Below are positions 45,329-56,499 of a stretch of DNA of 64,000 nucleotides, one piece after another. How positions within the stretch are numbered: position 1 is the stretch's first letter; every line of letters begins with the position of its first letter. The notes beneath the pieces were generated by a model that saw only the letters and a program-made list of their open reading frames with translations, made no database searches and had not been told where the DNA came from. Position numbers and translations under genes: made by a program. This DNA comes from Candidatus Binatia bacterium. Lineage in GTDB: Bacteria > Desulfobacterota > Binatia > UBA12015. Location: contig DATCMB010000018.1 in the NCBI GenBank assembly GCA_036563615.1, positions 1 through 64,000 on the forward strand. The letters are read 5' to 3'.

Positions 45329-46531
45329 ATGGCGGGTCCGCTCGAGGGCATCAAGGTGGTCGAGCTCGGGTTCTGGGTCGCGGGGCCGGCGACGGCCGGC
45401 GTGCTGTGCGACTGGGGCGCCGAGGTCATCAAGATCGAGCCGCCGCGCGGCGACCCGTTCCGCGGCATCTTCCTCTCCGCGGTCGGCATCGAGGTGCCGT
45501 TCAACCCGCCGTTCGAGCTCGACAACCGCGGCAAGCGCTCGGTGATCCTCGATCTCAAGCACGAGGAGGGTCGCGCGATCGCCGCCGAGCTGGTCGACCG
45601 GGCCGACGTCTTCGTCTCGAACCTGCGCCCGCGCGCGCTCGCCGAGCTCGGCCTCGACTACGACACGCTTTCGGCGCGCAATCCGCGCCTGGTCTACTGC
45701 TCGGTCACCGGCTACGGCGTGACCGGACCCGATCGCGACCGTCCGGCGTACGACATCGGCGCGTTCTGGTCGCGCGGCGGGGTCGCGGCGATGCTGACCC
45801 CGGAGGGGCACGAGCCGCCGGTGCAGCGCGGCGGCATGGGCGACCACACGACCGCGATCACCGCGGCCGGCGCGGTCGCCGCGGCGCTCTACGCGCGCGA
45901 GCGCACGGGCCGCGGGCAGCACGTCGTCACGTCGCTCCTGCGTACCGGCATGTACGTCGTCGGCTGGGACGTCGCGACGCGGCTGCGCTTCGGCTACGTC
46001 GCGCCGCCGGCGACGCGCGACGCGTCGCCGAACCCGATCGCGAACAGCTACCGCGCCGGCTGCGGACGCTGGCTGTGGCTGATCGGCCTCGAAGCGGACC
46101 GCCACTGGCCGGACGTCTGCCGCGCGATCGGCAGGCCCGATCTGCTGACCGACCCGCGCACCAAGGACATCGTCGCGCGCCGCGAGAACGCGCTCGAGGT
46201 CGTGCGCATCCTCGACGAGGAGATCGCCAAGCGACCGCTTTCCGAGTGGGCGGAGATCTTCGCGCGCGAGAACGTCTGGTGGGCGCCGGTGCAGAACTGC
46301 GACGACATCGTGAACGACCCGCAGGTCCGTGCGTCGGGCGGCATCGTCCCGTTCGATGCGCAGGAAGGGCTCCCCGAGCAGCTCGCCACGCCGGTCGACT
46401 TCCTCGGCACGCCGTGGGAAGCCGCGCGCACCGTGCCGGAGCCCGGTCAGCACACCGAGGAGGTGCTGCTCGAGCTCGGACGCGACTGGGAGGAGATCGC
46501 CGCGCTCAAGGAGCGCGGCGTGATTCCGTGA
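45329..46531 (+). CDS. CaiB/BaiF-family (class III) CoA-transferase
   Basis: This 400-residue enzyme transfers CoA between carboxylic acids through an aspartyl-CoA anhydride. The start is typical (GPLEGIKVVELGFWVAGPAT), followed by LCDWGAEVIKIEPPRGDPFR, NRGKRSVILDLKHEEGR, and GGMGDHTTAITAAGAVAAAL with the catalytic Asp172. The ATG at 45329 fits the family start. The frame is open further upstream, and a GTG at 45278 is possible. The acid substrates cannot be read from the sequence. It converges on the signalling cluster. Confidence 0.92.
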   Translation: MAGPLEGIKVVELGFWVAGPATAGVLCDWGAEVIKIEPPRGDPFRGIFLSAVGIEVPFNPPFELDNRGKRSVILDLKHEEGRAIAAELVDRADVFVSNLRPRALAELGLDYDTLSARNPRLVYCSVTGYGVTGPDRDRPAYDIGAFWSRGGVAAMLTPEGHEPPVQRGGMGDHTTAITAAGAVAAALYARERTGRGQHVVTSLLRTGMYVVGWDVATRLRFGYVAPPATRDASPNPIANSYRAGCGRWLWLIGLEADRHWPDVCRAIGRPDLLTDPRTKDIVARRENALEVVRILDEEIAKRPLSEWAEIFARENVWWAPVQNCDDIVNDPQVRASGGIVPFDAQEGLPEQLATPVDFLGTPWEAARTVPEPGQHTEEVLLELGRDWEEIAALKERGVIP

Positions 46532-46535
46532 GGCG

Positions 46536-46551
46536 TCGGGCGCGGGCCCGA
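46536..46551. terminator. Small bidirectional hairpin between convergent genes
   Basis: TCGGGC-GCGG-GCCCGA forms a 6-bp stem in the 30-bp gap between the CoA-transferase stop and the stop of the sigma-54 activator. It is the only obvious structure there. It has no T-tract. Confidence 0.3.
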
Positions 46552-46561
46552 GCGTGAGCCG

Positions 46562-47656
46562 TCAGGCGTAGGCCTGAGGCTGCGGCTGGGTCTGCACCTG
46601 AACCGGCGGCGTCGGCTCGTCGTCGCCGCCGACGAGCGGTCCGAACACGTCCTCGCGCCGGCGCAGCTTCGCGACCAGCGTCGTGCGGTTCACGCCGAGC
46701 AGCCGCGCCGCCGCCTGCTTGTTGCCGTGCGTGCGGTCGAGCGCCTTGCGGATCAGGGCGTTCTCGAACTCCTCGACGATGCTGTTGAGATCGATCCCGT
46801 TGTCGCCGAGCTGGATGTTGGGGATCGCGCGCCGCGACAGGAACGTCCGCATCTGGGGCGGCAGGTCGCAGACGTCGATGGTGTCGCCCTCGCAGAGGAT
46901 CACCAGGCGCTCGACCAGGTTCTCGAGCTCGCGGACGTTGCCCGGCCAGTCGTGCTCCCAGAGGTGGACCAACGCCTCCTCGGTGATGCGCACCTCCTCG
47001 CGACGGTGCCGCTGCTTGTGACGCTCGAGGTAGTGCTCGACGAGCAGGGGCACGTCCGAGCGACGCTCGCGCAGCGGCGGCAACGGGACGGGCACGACGT
47101 TCAGGCGGTAGAAGAGGTCCTCGCGGAAGCGCCCCGCCGCGATCTCGTTCTCGAGGTTCTTGTTGGTCGCCGCGATGACGCGGACGTCGATCTTGACGCT
47201 GCGGTCGGAGCCGACCGGCCGCACCTCGCGCTCCTGCAGGACGCGCAGCAGCTTGACCTGGAGCGCGGGGCTCATCTCCGAGACCTCGTCGAGAAAGATC
47301 GTCCCGCCGTTCGCGAGCTGGAACATGCCCGCGCGCGACGAGATGGCGCCCGTGAAGGAGCCGCGCTCGTGACCGAACATCTCGGACTCGAGCAGCTCCG
47401 CCGGGATCGCGCCGCAGTTGACGGCGATGAACGGCTGGCCAGCGCGTGCGCTGCGCGCGTGGATCATGCGCGCCACGACCTCCTTGCCGGTCCCGCTCTC
47501 ACCGTGCACCAGCACGGTGACGTCGCTCGTCGCAACGCGATCGACGAGCTTGCGGATCTGCTGCATCAGCGGATGCTCACCGATGAGTTGTGGTGCGGGA
47601 ACGCAGCGCGCGGGCTGCGCGGCGGTGGCGGACCCCTGATGGACCGGATGGCTCAC
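46562..47656 (-). CDS. Sigma-54-dependent activator without receiver domain
   Basis: This 364-residue protein goes straight from a 25-residue lead into the AAA+ sigma-54 interaction domain: Walker A GESGTGKE (52-59), the loop GSFTGA (99-104, a variant of GAFTGA), [12 protein letters not shown] and the arginine-finger region [13 protein letters not shown] Fis-type helix-turn-helix ([20 protein letters not shown]) and a Gln/Pro-rich tail follow. Without a receiver, control must come from binding partners, as with PspF, or from expression level. It is the last gene of the signalling run, 14 bp after a histidine kinase. Confidence 0.93.
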   Translation of the reverse strand: MSHPVHQGSATAAQPARCVPAPQLIGEHPLMQQIRKLVDRVATSDVTVLVHGESGTGKEVVARMIHARSARAGQPFIAVNCGAIPAELLESEMFGHERGSFTGAISSRAGMFQLANGGTIFLDEVSEMSPALQVKLLRVLQEREVRPVGSDRSVKIDVRVIAATNKNLENEIAAGRFREDLFYRLNVVPVPLPPLRERRSDVPLLVEHYLERHKQRHRREEVRITEEALVHLWEHDWPGNVRELENLVERLVILCEGDTIDVCDLPPQMRTFLSRRAIPNIQLGDNGIDLNSIVEEFENALIRKALDRTHGNKQAAARLLGVNRTTLVAKLRRREDVFGPLVGGDDEPTPPVQVQTQPQPQAYA

Positions 47657-47670
47657 TGCGAAACTCCTCC

Positions 47671-48984
47671 TCAGGACTGATTCGATTCCGACGCCGGGCC
47701 GGACGTGCGGCCGGGGCGCGAAGCGGTGATCCCCGTGCTGGGGATCCAGATGTTGAACGTGGAGCCTTCACCACGGCGGCTGGTGACGCCGATCGTGCCG
47801 CCGAGCAGCTCCGTGAGACGTCGTGCGATGTACAGGCCCATGCCGACGCCGCCGTAGCGCCGCGTCGACGTCGGGCCGAGCTGCGTGAAGGGCTCGAAGA
47901 TCTGCTCGAACGACTCGGGCGGGATGCCGATGCCGGTGTCGCGCACCGAGAACTCGACGCCCTCGCCGCACGCCCGCGCCGAGATCGTGACCGAGCCCGA
48001 AGCGGTGAACTTGTACGCGTTCGCCACCAGGTTGCGCAGCGCGATTTTGAGCTTGCCGGGATCGGTGAACAGCAGCGGCAGGTTCTCCTCCGCATTCCAG
48101 TGCACCGAGACCGCGCTGCTGCGCTGCAGCTTGCGGGTGTCGCGGCGCAGCGAGTCGAGCAGCGCGGCCGGGGCCACCTCGCGTCGGTTGAGCGGCAGGC
48201 TGTCGCGCTCGAGGCGGCTCAGGTCGAGCGTGTCCTGCACGAGCTCGAGCAGCGCGTGCGCGTTGCGATCGACGAGGGTCAGAACCTCGCGCTGGCTCTC
48301 CGAGACCGTTCCGAAGTCGCCGTCGATGAGCAGGCTCAGGTAGCCGAGGATGATGTGCAGCGGCGTGCGCAGCTCGTGCGACATCGTGGCGACGAAGTCC
48401 GACTTGACGCGGTTCGCGCGCTCGAGCTCCTCGACGAGCCGCGCGTTCTCGAGCGCGAGCGACGCCATCCGCGAGATGCCCTCGGCGATGCGTCGATCGG
48501 TCGTCGAGAAGCGCGTCGCGCCGACCCGGCCGACGAACAGGATGCCCGCGAGCCGATCGATGCCGCGGATCGCGATCGCGATCCAGGACGTCGGCTCGCC
48601 GTCGACCGTGCGGTCCTGATCGGGCGCGTCGACGACGACGGCGTCGTCGTGCTCGAGGCGGCCGATGGTCGCGGAAAGGGTCGCGGGCGCGGTCTCGCTG
48701 AGCTGCGCGAAGCGTCGCCCGTCGCCGAACGCCGAGACGGGCAGCAAGGTCGTGCTGCCGGGCTCGCGCAGCAGCATGCTGCTCGCCGCGCTCTCGAGCG
48801 CCTCGGCCGCGAGCTGACAGAGCTCGTCGATCAGCGCCGGACGCGCGAGCGTCCGCATGAGCTTCTGGCTGATCGACGCGAGCACCCGGCGGACGCGCGC
48901 CTCGCCGCTCTCCTCGCAACGCGGTGCACGAGCGCGCCGGCGGGCGGCACGCTCGTGGTGCGGCATGGAGTGGAGCAGCGTCAC
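47671..48984 (-). CDS. GAF-domain sensor histidine kinase
   Basis: This 437-residue kinase has no membrane segment, so it is probably cytoplasmic. It has a GAF-like sensor region (about 30-185), a HisKA dimerisation helix with His203 ([17 protein letters not shown]), and a HATPase_c domain with N box [29 protein letters not shown] and [12 protein letters not shown]. The ATG overlaps the stop of the upstream single-domain response regulator by four bases, so these two are a pair. The signal sensed is unknown. Confidence 0.94.
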   Translation of the reverse strand: MTLLHSMPHHERAARRRARAPRCEESGEARVRRVLASISQKLMRTLARPALIDELCQLAAEALESAASSMLLREPGSTTLLPVSAFGDGRRFAQLSETAPATLSATIGRLEHDDAVVVDAPDQDRTVDGEPTSWIAIAIRGIDRLAGILFVGRVGATRFSTTDRRIAEGISRMASLALENARLVEELERANRVKSDFVATMSHELRTPLHIILGYLSLLIDGDFGTVSESQREVLTLVDRNAHALLELVQDTLDLSRLERDSLPLNRREVAPAALLDSLRRDTRKLQRSSAVSVHWNAEENLPLLFTDPGKLKIALRNLVANAYKFTASGSVTISARACGEGVEFSVRDTGIGIPPESFEQIFEPFTQLGPTSTRRYGGVGMGLYIARRLTELLGGTIGVTSRRGEGSTFNIWIPSTGITASRPGRTSGPASESNQS

Positions 48985-49403
48985 TGGACCGGCTCCGCCC
49001 CGGCGAGCAGGGCCTCGAGCTCGGGCAGCCGCACCGGCTTGGCGATCACGCGGTCGATGCCGGCGAGAGCGGCTTCCTGGTCGATGGCGACCGTACGGTG
49101 TGCGGTGAGGAGGACGACGCGCTCGACGCCGACGTTGCGCGCCTTGCGCGCGACCTCGATGCCGTTGCCCTCGCGGGCCGGCGTCAGGTGCAGGTCGGTG
49201 ACGACCCAGGCGAACGACAGCTCGTCGAGCAGGCGCTGCGCGCTGTCGGCGTCGGCGGCACGGTGAACCTCGTGTCCTCGAAGCTGGAAGTATTGCTGCA
49301 TGGCGAACAGGACGGACTCCTCGTCGTCGACCAGGAGAATCCGCCGCCCCTCGTGCCGCTCCGCCGTATGTTCCTGGCTGGTCACGGCGGGGTGCTTACG
49401 CAC
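48981..49403 (-). CDS. Single-domain response regulator (receiver only)
   Basis: This 140-residue protein has a receiver fold and no output domain. The acidic pocket is LLVDDEE (24-30), the phospho-acceptor is Asp70 (WVVTDLHL), the Thr is in VVLLTAHRT and the Lys is in IAKPV. About 20 N-terminal residues precede the fold; the GTG at 49403 is used, with GTG at 49385 as an alternative. It is translationally coupled to the GAF kinase (ATGA overlap). It may act as a phosphate shuttle or bind a partner such as the receiver-less activator downstream. Confidence 0.92.
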   Translation of the reverse strand: MRKHPAVTSQEHTAERHEGRRILLVDDEESVLFAMQQYFQLRGHEVHRAADADSAQRLLDELSFAWVVTDLHLTPAREGNGIEVARKARNVGVERVVLLTAHRTVAIDQEAALAGIDRVIAKPVRLPELEALLAGAEPVQ

Positions 49404-49417
49404 GGTCGATGCCAGAG

Positions 49418-49440
49418 GCCGAGGCGGGGAAGACCTCGGC
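49418..49440 (-). terminator. Hairpin between two regulator units
   Basis: GCCGAGG-N9-CCTCGGC forms a 7-bp stem in the 115-bp gap between the NtrC-type gene and the receiver-only gene. It may separate the upstream three-gene unit from the downstream three. A short TCTGGA-T-TCCAGA palindrome lies 50 bases away at 49489-49501. Confidence 0.3.
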
Positions 49441-49518
49441 TCTACGTGGAGTTTTCGCGGCTTGGCGTCGCGGCGAGGCTGTCCCGGATCTGGATTCCAG
49501 ACACGGGACGAGACGCGG

Positions 49519-50889
<1,371 letters not shown>

Positions 50890-50911
50890 GTCGACTCCTC
50901 TCGGCCTCCTC

Positions 50912-52756
50912 TCACGGCAGCGGCAGGCGCAGCGAGATGACCGCGCCGCCTTCCGGATGGTTCGCCGCGGTCACCGTACCGCCGTGCTCGTCGACGATGC
51001 GTTGCACGATCGCGAGGCCGAGTCCCGTGCCGCCCGCGCGCCGCGAGAAGAACGGCTCGAACAGCCGGTCGAGGTCCTCGGGCGCGAGCCCGGGGCCGCT
51101 GTCGCGCACGCGGCACTCGACGCTCGCGGCGCCGTTGCCGTCGTTCACGACCTCGGCCTCCACGCGGACGGTCGAGCCGCTCGGCGAGAACTGGATCGCG
51201 TTCTGCAACACGTTCTGGAGCGCGCGCACGAGCCGCTCGTTCACCCGGATCCGCAGATCGGTGGATGGCAGAACGGCCTCGAGCGCGACCGATTTCTCTT
51301 CCGCCAGTCGACGGCACTGGGCAAGAGCTTCGTCGACGACCTGGCGCAGCGTGCCGTCGTGCAGCTCGAGGACCGGCCGGCCGAAGATCAGCAGGTCGTG
51401 CATCAGGTCGGTGAGCCGCCGGACGTCGCGACGCAGCAGCGTCAAGTACTCGTTGTACTCCTCACGGTCGCCGAAGCGCGCGACGAAGGCGTCGAGGACG
51501 GCGGAGATGCCGAACAGCGGGTTGCGCGCCTCGTGCGCGAAGCCCGCGACCAACGCGCCGATGCGCGCCATCACCTCGTTGCGCTGGAGCTGCTCCTGGA
51601 GCTGCGCGACGTGCTCCGCCGCGCGCTTGATCTCCGTCAAGTCGCGCACCGTGCCGCGGAACAGGCGACGCCCGCCCAGGTAGAGCTCGCTCACCGAGAT
51701 CTCGAGGGGGAAGGTCGTGCCGTCGCGGCGCTTTCCGGCGACCTCGCGGCGGAAGCCGACGAAGTTGCGCTCGCCGGTCTCGAGGCGGCGCCGCAGCGCT
51801 TCCGCATGCTGCTCGGCGTACGGCTCCGGCATGAGCAGCGTGATGTTGCGGCCCGCGATCTCCTTCTCGGGCCAGCCGAACATCCGCTCGGCCGCCGGGT
51901 TCACCGTCTCGACGATGCCAGCCTCGTCGATCGTGATGATGCCGTCGATCGACGAGTCGATCACCGCACGTGCGCGCGCCTCGCTCTGCCGCAGCAGCTC
52001 CTCGGCGCGCTCGCGCTCCTCGATCTCGTCGCGCAGGGTCGCGATCACCGCGTTGAGCTCGGCGGTGCGCTCCTCGACCCGACGCTCGAGCTCGGAATAC
52101 GCGCTCTGCAGAACGTGCTCGGGGAGCTGGCGGCGCCGATCGACGGCGATCGTCGCCTCGCTGCGGACGAAACGGCCGTCCGCGTCGCGAACGGCGGTCG
52201 AGCTGAGCAGGACGGGCAGGATCGTGCCGTCCTTGCGCACGAGGTCGAACTCGACGTCGTCGACCTGGCCGAGCTCCTTGAAGCGCGGGAACTCGCGCGC
52301 GAAGCGCTCGCGGCTCGGCTCCGTCAGCACGTCGGTAAATTTGAGCTTGCCGACGACTTCCGAGCGCTCGTAGCCGAGGAGCCGGAGCTCCGTGCGGTTG
52401 ACGGCGATGTACGTGCCGTCGGCGTCGAGCGAGTGCCGGCCGTAGGGCGCGTCGTCGTACGCTTCCGCGAGCGCGTCGGTGAGCCGGCGCTTCTCCTCGA
52501 GGTGCTGCTGCACGAGGCGCTGCTGCTGGGCGCGCTCGGCGTCGAGCGCCGCCTGCGCTTCCGCGAGCTGCCGCTTCAGGCGACGCGCGTGCAGCGCCGC
52601 GGCGATCGCCGCTGCCCCGAGCGCGGCGGCGACGACGATGGCCACCGCGGACCAGCGCCCTGCTTCACCCGGCGTAGCCTCGCGCGCGTTCGCGGCTCGC
52701 GCGCCGTCTGCGGCGCTCAGGATGGCGAGCAGCAGCAGCGCGACGATCCCCGACAC
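50912..52756 (-). CDS. Membrane-bound PAS sensor histidine kinase (NtrB-like)
   Basis: This 614-residue kinase has an N-terminal signal or membrane helix (about 1-20) and a second helix (36-55), with a short periplasmic loop between them. A coiled coil, PAS 1 (about 97-215) and PAS 2 (about 260-380, [20 protein letters not shown]) follow. The phospho-acceptor is His408 ([13 protein letters not shown]), an NtrB-type H box, and the HATPase_c domain has [14 protein letters not shown] and [13 protein letters not shown]. With the NtrC-type regulator 22 bp downstream it forms a complete two-component system. Confidence 0.95.
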   Translation of the reverse strand: MSGIVALLLLAILSAADGARAANAREATPGEAGRWSAVAIVVAAALGAAAIAAALHARRLKRQLAEAQAALDAERAQQQRLVQQHLEEKRRLTDALAEAYDDAPYGRHSLDADGTYIAVNRTELRLLGYERSEVVGKLKFTDVLTEPSRERFAREFPRFKELGQVDDVEFDLVRKDGTILPVLLSSTAVRDADGRFVRSEATIAVDRRRQLPEHVLQSAYSELERRVEERTAELNAVIATLRDEIEERERAEELLRQSEARARAVIDSSIDGIITIDEAGIVETVNPAAERMFGWPEKEIAGRNITLLMPEPYAEQHAEALRRRLETGERNFVGFRREVAGKRRDGTTFPLEISVSELYLGGRRLFRGTVRDLTEIKRAAEHVAQLQEQLQRNEVMARIGALVAGFAHEARNPLFGISAVLDAFVARFGDREEYNEYLTLLRRDVRRLTDLMHDLLIFGRPVLELHDGTLRQVVDEALAQCRRLAEEKSVALEAVLPSTDLRIRVNERLVRALQNVLQNAIQFSPSGSTVRVEAEVVNDGNGAASVECRVRDSGPGLAPEDLDRLFEPFFSRRAGGTGLGLAIVQRIVDEHGGTVTAANHPEGGAVISLRLPLP

Positions 52757-52768
52757 GGTGCGCTCAGA

Positions 52769-54370
52769 TCAAGAGGCGTGCTCCGCCCGCCCGGGCGACA
52801 GCTCGTGGAGCACCTTCACCAGCTCGTGGGGCTCGATGGGCTTCGCGACGTGCAGCTGGTAGCCCGCGTTGAGCGACTGCCGACGGTCCTCGGCGCCGGA
52901 GTACGCGCTGAGCGCGATGGCGGGGATCCGACCGCCGCGCTCGGGGTCGCGCGCGCGGATCTTGCGGATCAGCGCGAAGCCGTCCTCGCCCGGCATCGCG
53001 AGGTCGCTGACCAGCACGTCGGGCGCCCGGTGCTCGAACTTCTCGAGCGCGTCGGTCGCCGAGGTCGCGGTCACGACCTGTGCTCCGGCGGAGCGTAGCA
53101 CCTCGCCCACGACGTCGAGGGTGTCTGGCTCGTCGTCGACGATCAAGACCACGAGGCCGTCGAGCCGCGCGTACTGCTGAGCCGGCGGATCGTCCGTGCG
53201 CACCTCGGGCGTCGGCTCGCTCGGCTGCTCCTCGAGCAGCGGCAGCTCGACGATGAACGTCGCGCCCTTTCCTTCGCCCTCGCTGTGGACGCGCGTCGTG
53301 CCGCCGTGCAGCTCGACCAGGTTGCGGACGATCGCCAGGCCGAGCCCGAGCCCGCCGTGCAGCCGCGTGCTGCCGCGGTCGGCCTGCGTGAAGCGATCGA
53401 AGGCGTGCGCCGCGAACGACGGGTCGATCCCCTTGCCGGTGTCGGTCACGCTGATGCGCGCGACGCGAGAGGGCGGCTGGGTCTCGCGCACGCCCTCCTC
53501 CAGCCGGATCTCGACCTTGCCGCCCTCGGGCGTGAACTTCACCGCGTTCGACAGCAGGTTCCACACGACCTGCTGCAGGCGGTCGGCGTCGCCCCAGACG
53601 CGTCCAATGCGCGGGTCGATCAGCGTGTGCAGCCGGATGCGGCGCGCGTAGGCCATCGAGCGCACCGCGTCGACCGCCGCGTCGATCACCGGCGGCAGCT
53701 CGAGGACGCGCGCGTCGAGGCGAATCTTGCCCGTGACGATGCGCGAGACGTCGAGCAGGTCCTCGATCAGACGCGCCTGGATGCGCGCGTTGCGCTCGAT
53801 CGTCTCGAGGGCGCGGTTGGCGACGGTCTCGTCGAGCGTGCCGGAGCGCAGCATGCGCACCCAGCCCAGGATCGCCTGCAGCGGCGTGCGCAGCTCGTGC
53901 GACACGGTGGCGAGGAACTCGTCCTTCGTCCGGTTCGCGATCTCGGCCTCGGTGCGCTCGCGCATCAGGCGCAGGCGCTCCTCCTCCGCGCGCCGGCGCT
54001 CGGTGAGGTCGCGGATGATGCTCGTCACCAGGACGCCCTCGTCCGTGGTGAGCGGGCTCAGGCTGATCTCGCAGGGGAACTCGCTGCCGTCCTTGCGGCG
54101 TCCGGATAGGTCGAGCCCGACGCCCATCGGGCGCGTGCGCGGGTCCGCGTAGTAGCGCTCACGGTGCTCGCCGTGCGCTGCGCGCAGGCGCTCGGGGAGC
54201 AGGATCTCGATCGGCTGGCCGAGCAGCTCGTTGCGCTCGTAGCCGAACATCCGCTCGGTCTGCGAGTTGACGAGGACGATCCGACCCTCGCGGTCGACAC
54301 CGACGATCGCATCGGGTGCGGACTCGAGGAGCTGTCGGAACTTGTCTTCTGCGCGGATGCCGTCGCTCAC
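52769..54370 (-). CDS. PAS hybrid histidine kinase with C-terminal receiver
   Basis: This 533-residue protein has PAS (about 8-125, [20 protein letters not shown]), HisKA with His158 ([18 protein letters not shown]), HATPase_c ([36 protein letters not shown]) and a receiver with Asp456 ([13 protein letters not shown]). It has no membrane segment. It starts with GTG and has GGAG 7 bases upstream. It is 12 bp before the NtrB-like kinase, so it heads the signalling run and may feed phosphate into or out of it. Confidence 0.94.
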   Translation of the reverse strand: MSDGIRAEDKFRQLLESAPDAIVGVDREGRIVLVNSQTERMFGYERNELLGQPIEILLPERLRAAHGEHRERYYADPRTRPMGVGLDLSGRRKDGSEFPCEISLSPLTTDEGVLVTSIIRDLTERRRAEEERLRLMRERTEAEIANRTKDEFLATVSHELRTPLQAILGWVRMLRSGTLDETVANRALETIERNARIQARLIEDLLDVSRIVTGKIRLDARVLELPPVIDAAVDAVRSMAYARRIRLHTLIDPRIGRVWGDADRLQQVVWNLLSNAVKFTPEGGKVEIRLEEGVRETQPPSRVARISVTDTGKGIDPSFAAHAFDRFTQADRGSTRLHGGLGLGLAIVRNLVELHGGTTRVHSEGEGKGATFIVELPLLEEQPSEPTPEVRTDDPPAQQYARLDGLVVLIVDDEPDTLDVVGEVLRSAGAQVVTATSATDALEKFEHRAPDVLVSDLAMPGEDGFALIRKIRARDPERGGRIPAIALSAYSGAEDRRQSLNAGYQLHVAKPIEPHELVKVLHELSPGRAEHAS

Positions 54371-54379
54371 GACACGCTC

Positions 54380-54399
54380 CGTGACGAAACATCGTCACG
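54380..54399. promoter_or_regulatory. 20-bp perfect inverted repeat before the hybrid kinase
   Basis: CGTGACGA-AACA-TCGTCACG (8-bp arms, 4-base loop) lies 9 bases upstream of the kinase start and 49 bases past the glmS stop. It could terminate glmS transcription or serve as an operator for the signalling operon. No T-tract follows on the minus strand. Confidence 0.4.
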
Positions 54400-54448
54400 C
54401 GAGGGCGGTTGCCTTAAGCGGGTGAAGACAGGAGCGGCGGGCAGATGC

Positions 54449-56278
54449 TTACTCGACCGTCACGCTCTTGGCTAGGTTGCGTGGCTGGTCGACGTCGCTG
54501 CCGCGGTAGACGGCGATGAAGTAGGCGAGCAGCTGGAGCGGGATCACCAGCAGGATGGGTGCCAGCAGGTGGTTCACCTGCGGGATGGTCACCACCTCCC
54601 AGGCGATCTCTTCGAGCTCCGGCGACGGCGCGTCGGTGATCGCGATGATGCGCCCGCCGCGCGCCTCGACCTCCTTCAGGTTCGAGAGCGTCTTGGGGTA
54701 CATCGGGTCCTTCGGCAGCAGGACCACGACGGGCAGCTGCTCGTCGATCAGGGCGATCGGGCCGTGCTTCATCTCCCCCGCCGGGTATCCCTCGGCGTGG
54801 ATGTAGGAGATCTCCTTCAGCTTGAGCGCGCCCTCGAGCGCGATCGGGTAGTTGATGCCGCGGCCGAGGTACAGGAAGTCCTTGGCGTGGCCGTACTTCT
54901 TCGCGATCTTCTCGATCTGCTTCTCGCGTGACAGCGTCTCCTGCACGAGGCTCGGCAGGTTGACGAGGTCGCTGACCAGGGCGCGGCCCTTGGTTTCGTC
55001 GAGCCGTCCGAGCAGCCGCCCGAGGTGCAGCGCGAGCAGGTAGAACGCGGTGAGCTGGGTCGTGAACGCCTTGGTGCTCGCGACCGAGATCTCGGGGCCG
55101 GCGTGCGTGTACAGCACCGCGTGCGAGCGGCGCGGGATCGACGAGTCGACCACGTTGCAGATCGCCAGGACCTTGGCGTTCGAGGCGCGCGCCTCCTCGA
55201 CCGCGGCGAGCGTGTCGGCGGTCTCGCCCGACTGCGAGACGGCGATCAGCAGCGTGTCCGGGCCGAGGATCGGCTGCCGGTAGCGCAGCTCGCTCGCGTA
55301 GTCGACGTCGACCGGGATGCGCGTCGCCTCCTCGAGCAGGAACTTGCCGACCAGGCATGCATGCCACGCAGTGCCGCAGGCGGTGAGGTAGATCCGCTTG
55401 ATCGACGACCAGTCGTCGATCAGCCCCGCGAGCTCGGGCAGCGTGACGTCGCCCTCCTCCTGACGGATGCGCCCGAGCATGGTGTCGATCATCGCCTGCG
55501 GCTGCTCGTGGATCTCCTTCAGCAGGAAGTGCTTGTAGCCGCCCTTCTGCGCGGTGACCGGGTCCCAGGTGATGCGCTTCGGGGCGCGCTCGATGGGTTC
55601 GCCGTCGAACGTCGTGACCTTCACCGAGTCGCGCCTCACCTCGGCCATCTCGCCGTCCTCGAGGAACAGCACGTCGCGCGTGTGCTCGAGGATCGCCGGG
55701 ATGTCGGAGGCGATGAAGTTTTCGCCTTGGCCGAGTCCGATGACGATCGGGGTCGCGGTCTTCGCGGCGACGAGCCGCGTCTTGTCGTCATCGCACAGCG
55801 CGACGATCGAGAACGAGCCGTGGAGGCGCTTCACCGCCGCACGGGTCGCGTCGAGGAACGACATCCCCTGCGACATGTGCTCGTCGATGAGCTGCGAGAT
55901 GACCTCGGTGTCGGTCTCGGACTGGAAGGTGCGGCCCTTGGCCTCGAGCTCGGCCTTGAGCTCGAGGTAGTTTTCGATGATCCCGTTGTGGATCACCACC
56001 ACCTTGCCGGCGCGGTGCGGGTGGGCGTTCTCCTCGGACGGTCGTCCGTGCGTCGCCCAGCGGGTGTGGCCGAGGCCGATCTGGCCCTCGAGCGGCCGCT
56101 CCTGCAGCAGCTTCTCGAGGTTGTCGAGCTTGCCGACGCAGCGCCGGATGTCGACGCGGCCGTTGCTCAGGGTCGCGATTCCGGCGGAGTCGTAGCCCCG
56201 GTACTCGAGACGCCGGAGCCCGCCGACGAGGATCCGGCTCGCCTCCTGGTCCCCGATGTACCCCATGATGCCGCACAT
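54449..56278 (-). CDS. glmS: Glutamine-fructose-6-phosphate aminotransferase
   Basis: This enzyme makes glucosamine 6-phosphate, the first step to UDP-GlcNAc. It has 609 residues. The nucleophile is Cys2 (MCGIMGYIG), which fixes the start at the ATG 56278; AGGA lies 8 bases upstream. The glutaminase domain has LEYRGYDSAGIA and GIIENY. The two SIS sugar domains (TACGTAWHACLVGKF, VSQSGETADTL, GRGINYPIALEGALKLKEIS) and the C-terminal QPRNLAKSVTVE follow. No glmS ribozyme is apparent in the 5' region. Confidence 0.98.
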   Translation of the reverse strand: MCGIMGYIGDQEASRILVGGLRRLEYRGYDSAGIATLSNGRVDIRRCVGKLDNLEKLLQERPLEGQIGLGHTRWATHGRPSEENAHPHRAGKVVVIHNGIIENYLELKAELEAKGRTFQSETDTEVISQLIDEHMSQGMSFLDATRAAVKRLHGSFSIVALCDDDKTRLVAAKTATPIVIGLGQGENFIASDIPAILEHTRDVLFLEDGEMAEVRRDSVKVTTFDGEPIERAPKRITWDPVTAQKGGYKHFLLKEIHEQPQAMIDTMLGRIRQEEGDVTLPELAGLIDDWSSIKRIYLTACGTAWHACLVGKFLLEEATRIPVDVDYASELRYRQPILGPDTLLIAVSQSGETADTLAAVEEARASNAKVLAICNVVDSSIPRRSHAVLYTHAGPEISVASTKAFTTQLTAFYLLALHLGRLLGRLDETKGRALVSDLVNLPSLVQETLSREKQIEKIAKKYGHAKDFLYLGRGINYPIALEGALKLKEISYIHAEGYPAGEMKHGPIALIDEQLPVVVLLPKDPMYPKTLSNLKEVEARGGRIIAITDAPSPELEEIAWEVVTIPQVNHLLAPILLVIPLQLLAYFIAVYRGSDVDQPRNLAKSVTVE

Positions 56279-56315
56279 AATCTTTGTCCTGGTGCCGATC
56301 GGCTGGTGAACGACG

Positions 56316-56345
56316 AGACTACCCTGCACGGATCGGAGCGGGCAA
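56316..56345 (-). promoter_or_regulatory. Candidate glmS promoter
   Basis: On the minus strand TTGCCC (56345-56340) and TAGTCT (56321-56316) are 18 bases apart, about 40 bases before the glmS ATG. Both hexamers are imperfect. Confidence 0.3.
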
Positions 56346-56499
56346 CACGCCTCTTTAGCGCCGCCCGCTAGAACTTCGCCGGCCGAGCAGGCGGAGCCAG
56401 CCGGGCGGGGCGCCTTCCGACGATCGTGGCGACGGCGCGGCTTGTTCCGGATCGCGCCGCGGCGCTAGACGAGCAGATTCCCCGCGCGCAGGAGGCGTC

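Noticed and set aside
49399-49414. Sigma-54-like GG-N10-GC element (TGGCATCGACCGTGCG) before the receiver-only gene
   Set aside because: The -12 part overlaps the start codon, so the transcript would begin inside the gene, and GG-N10-GC is common by chance in GC-rich DNA.
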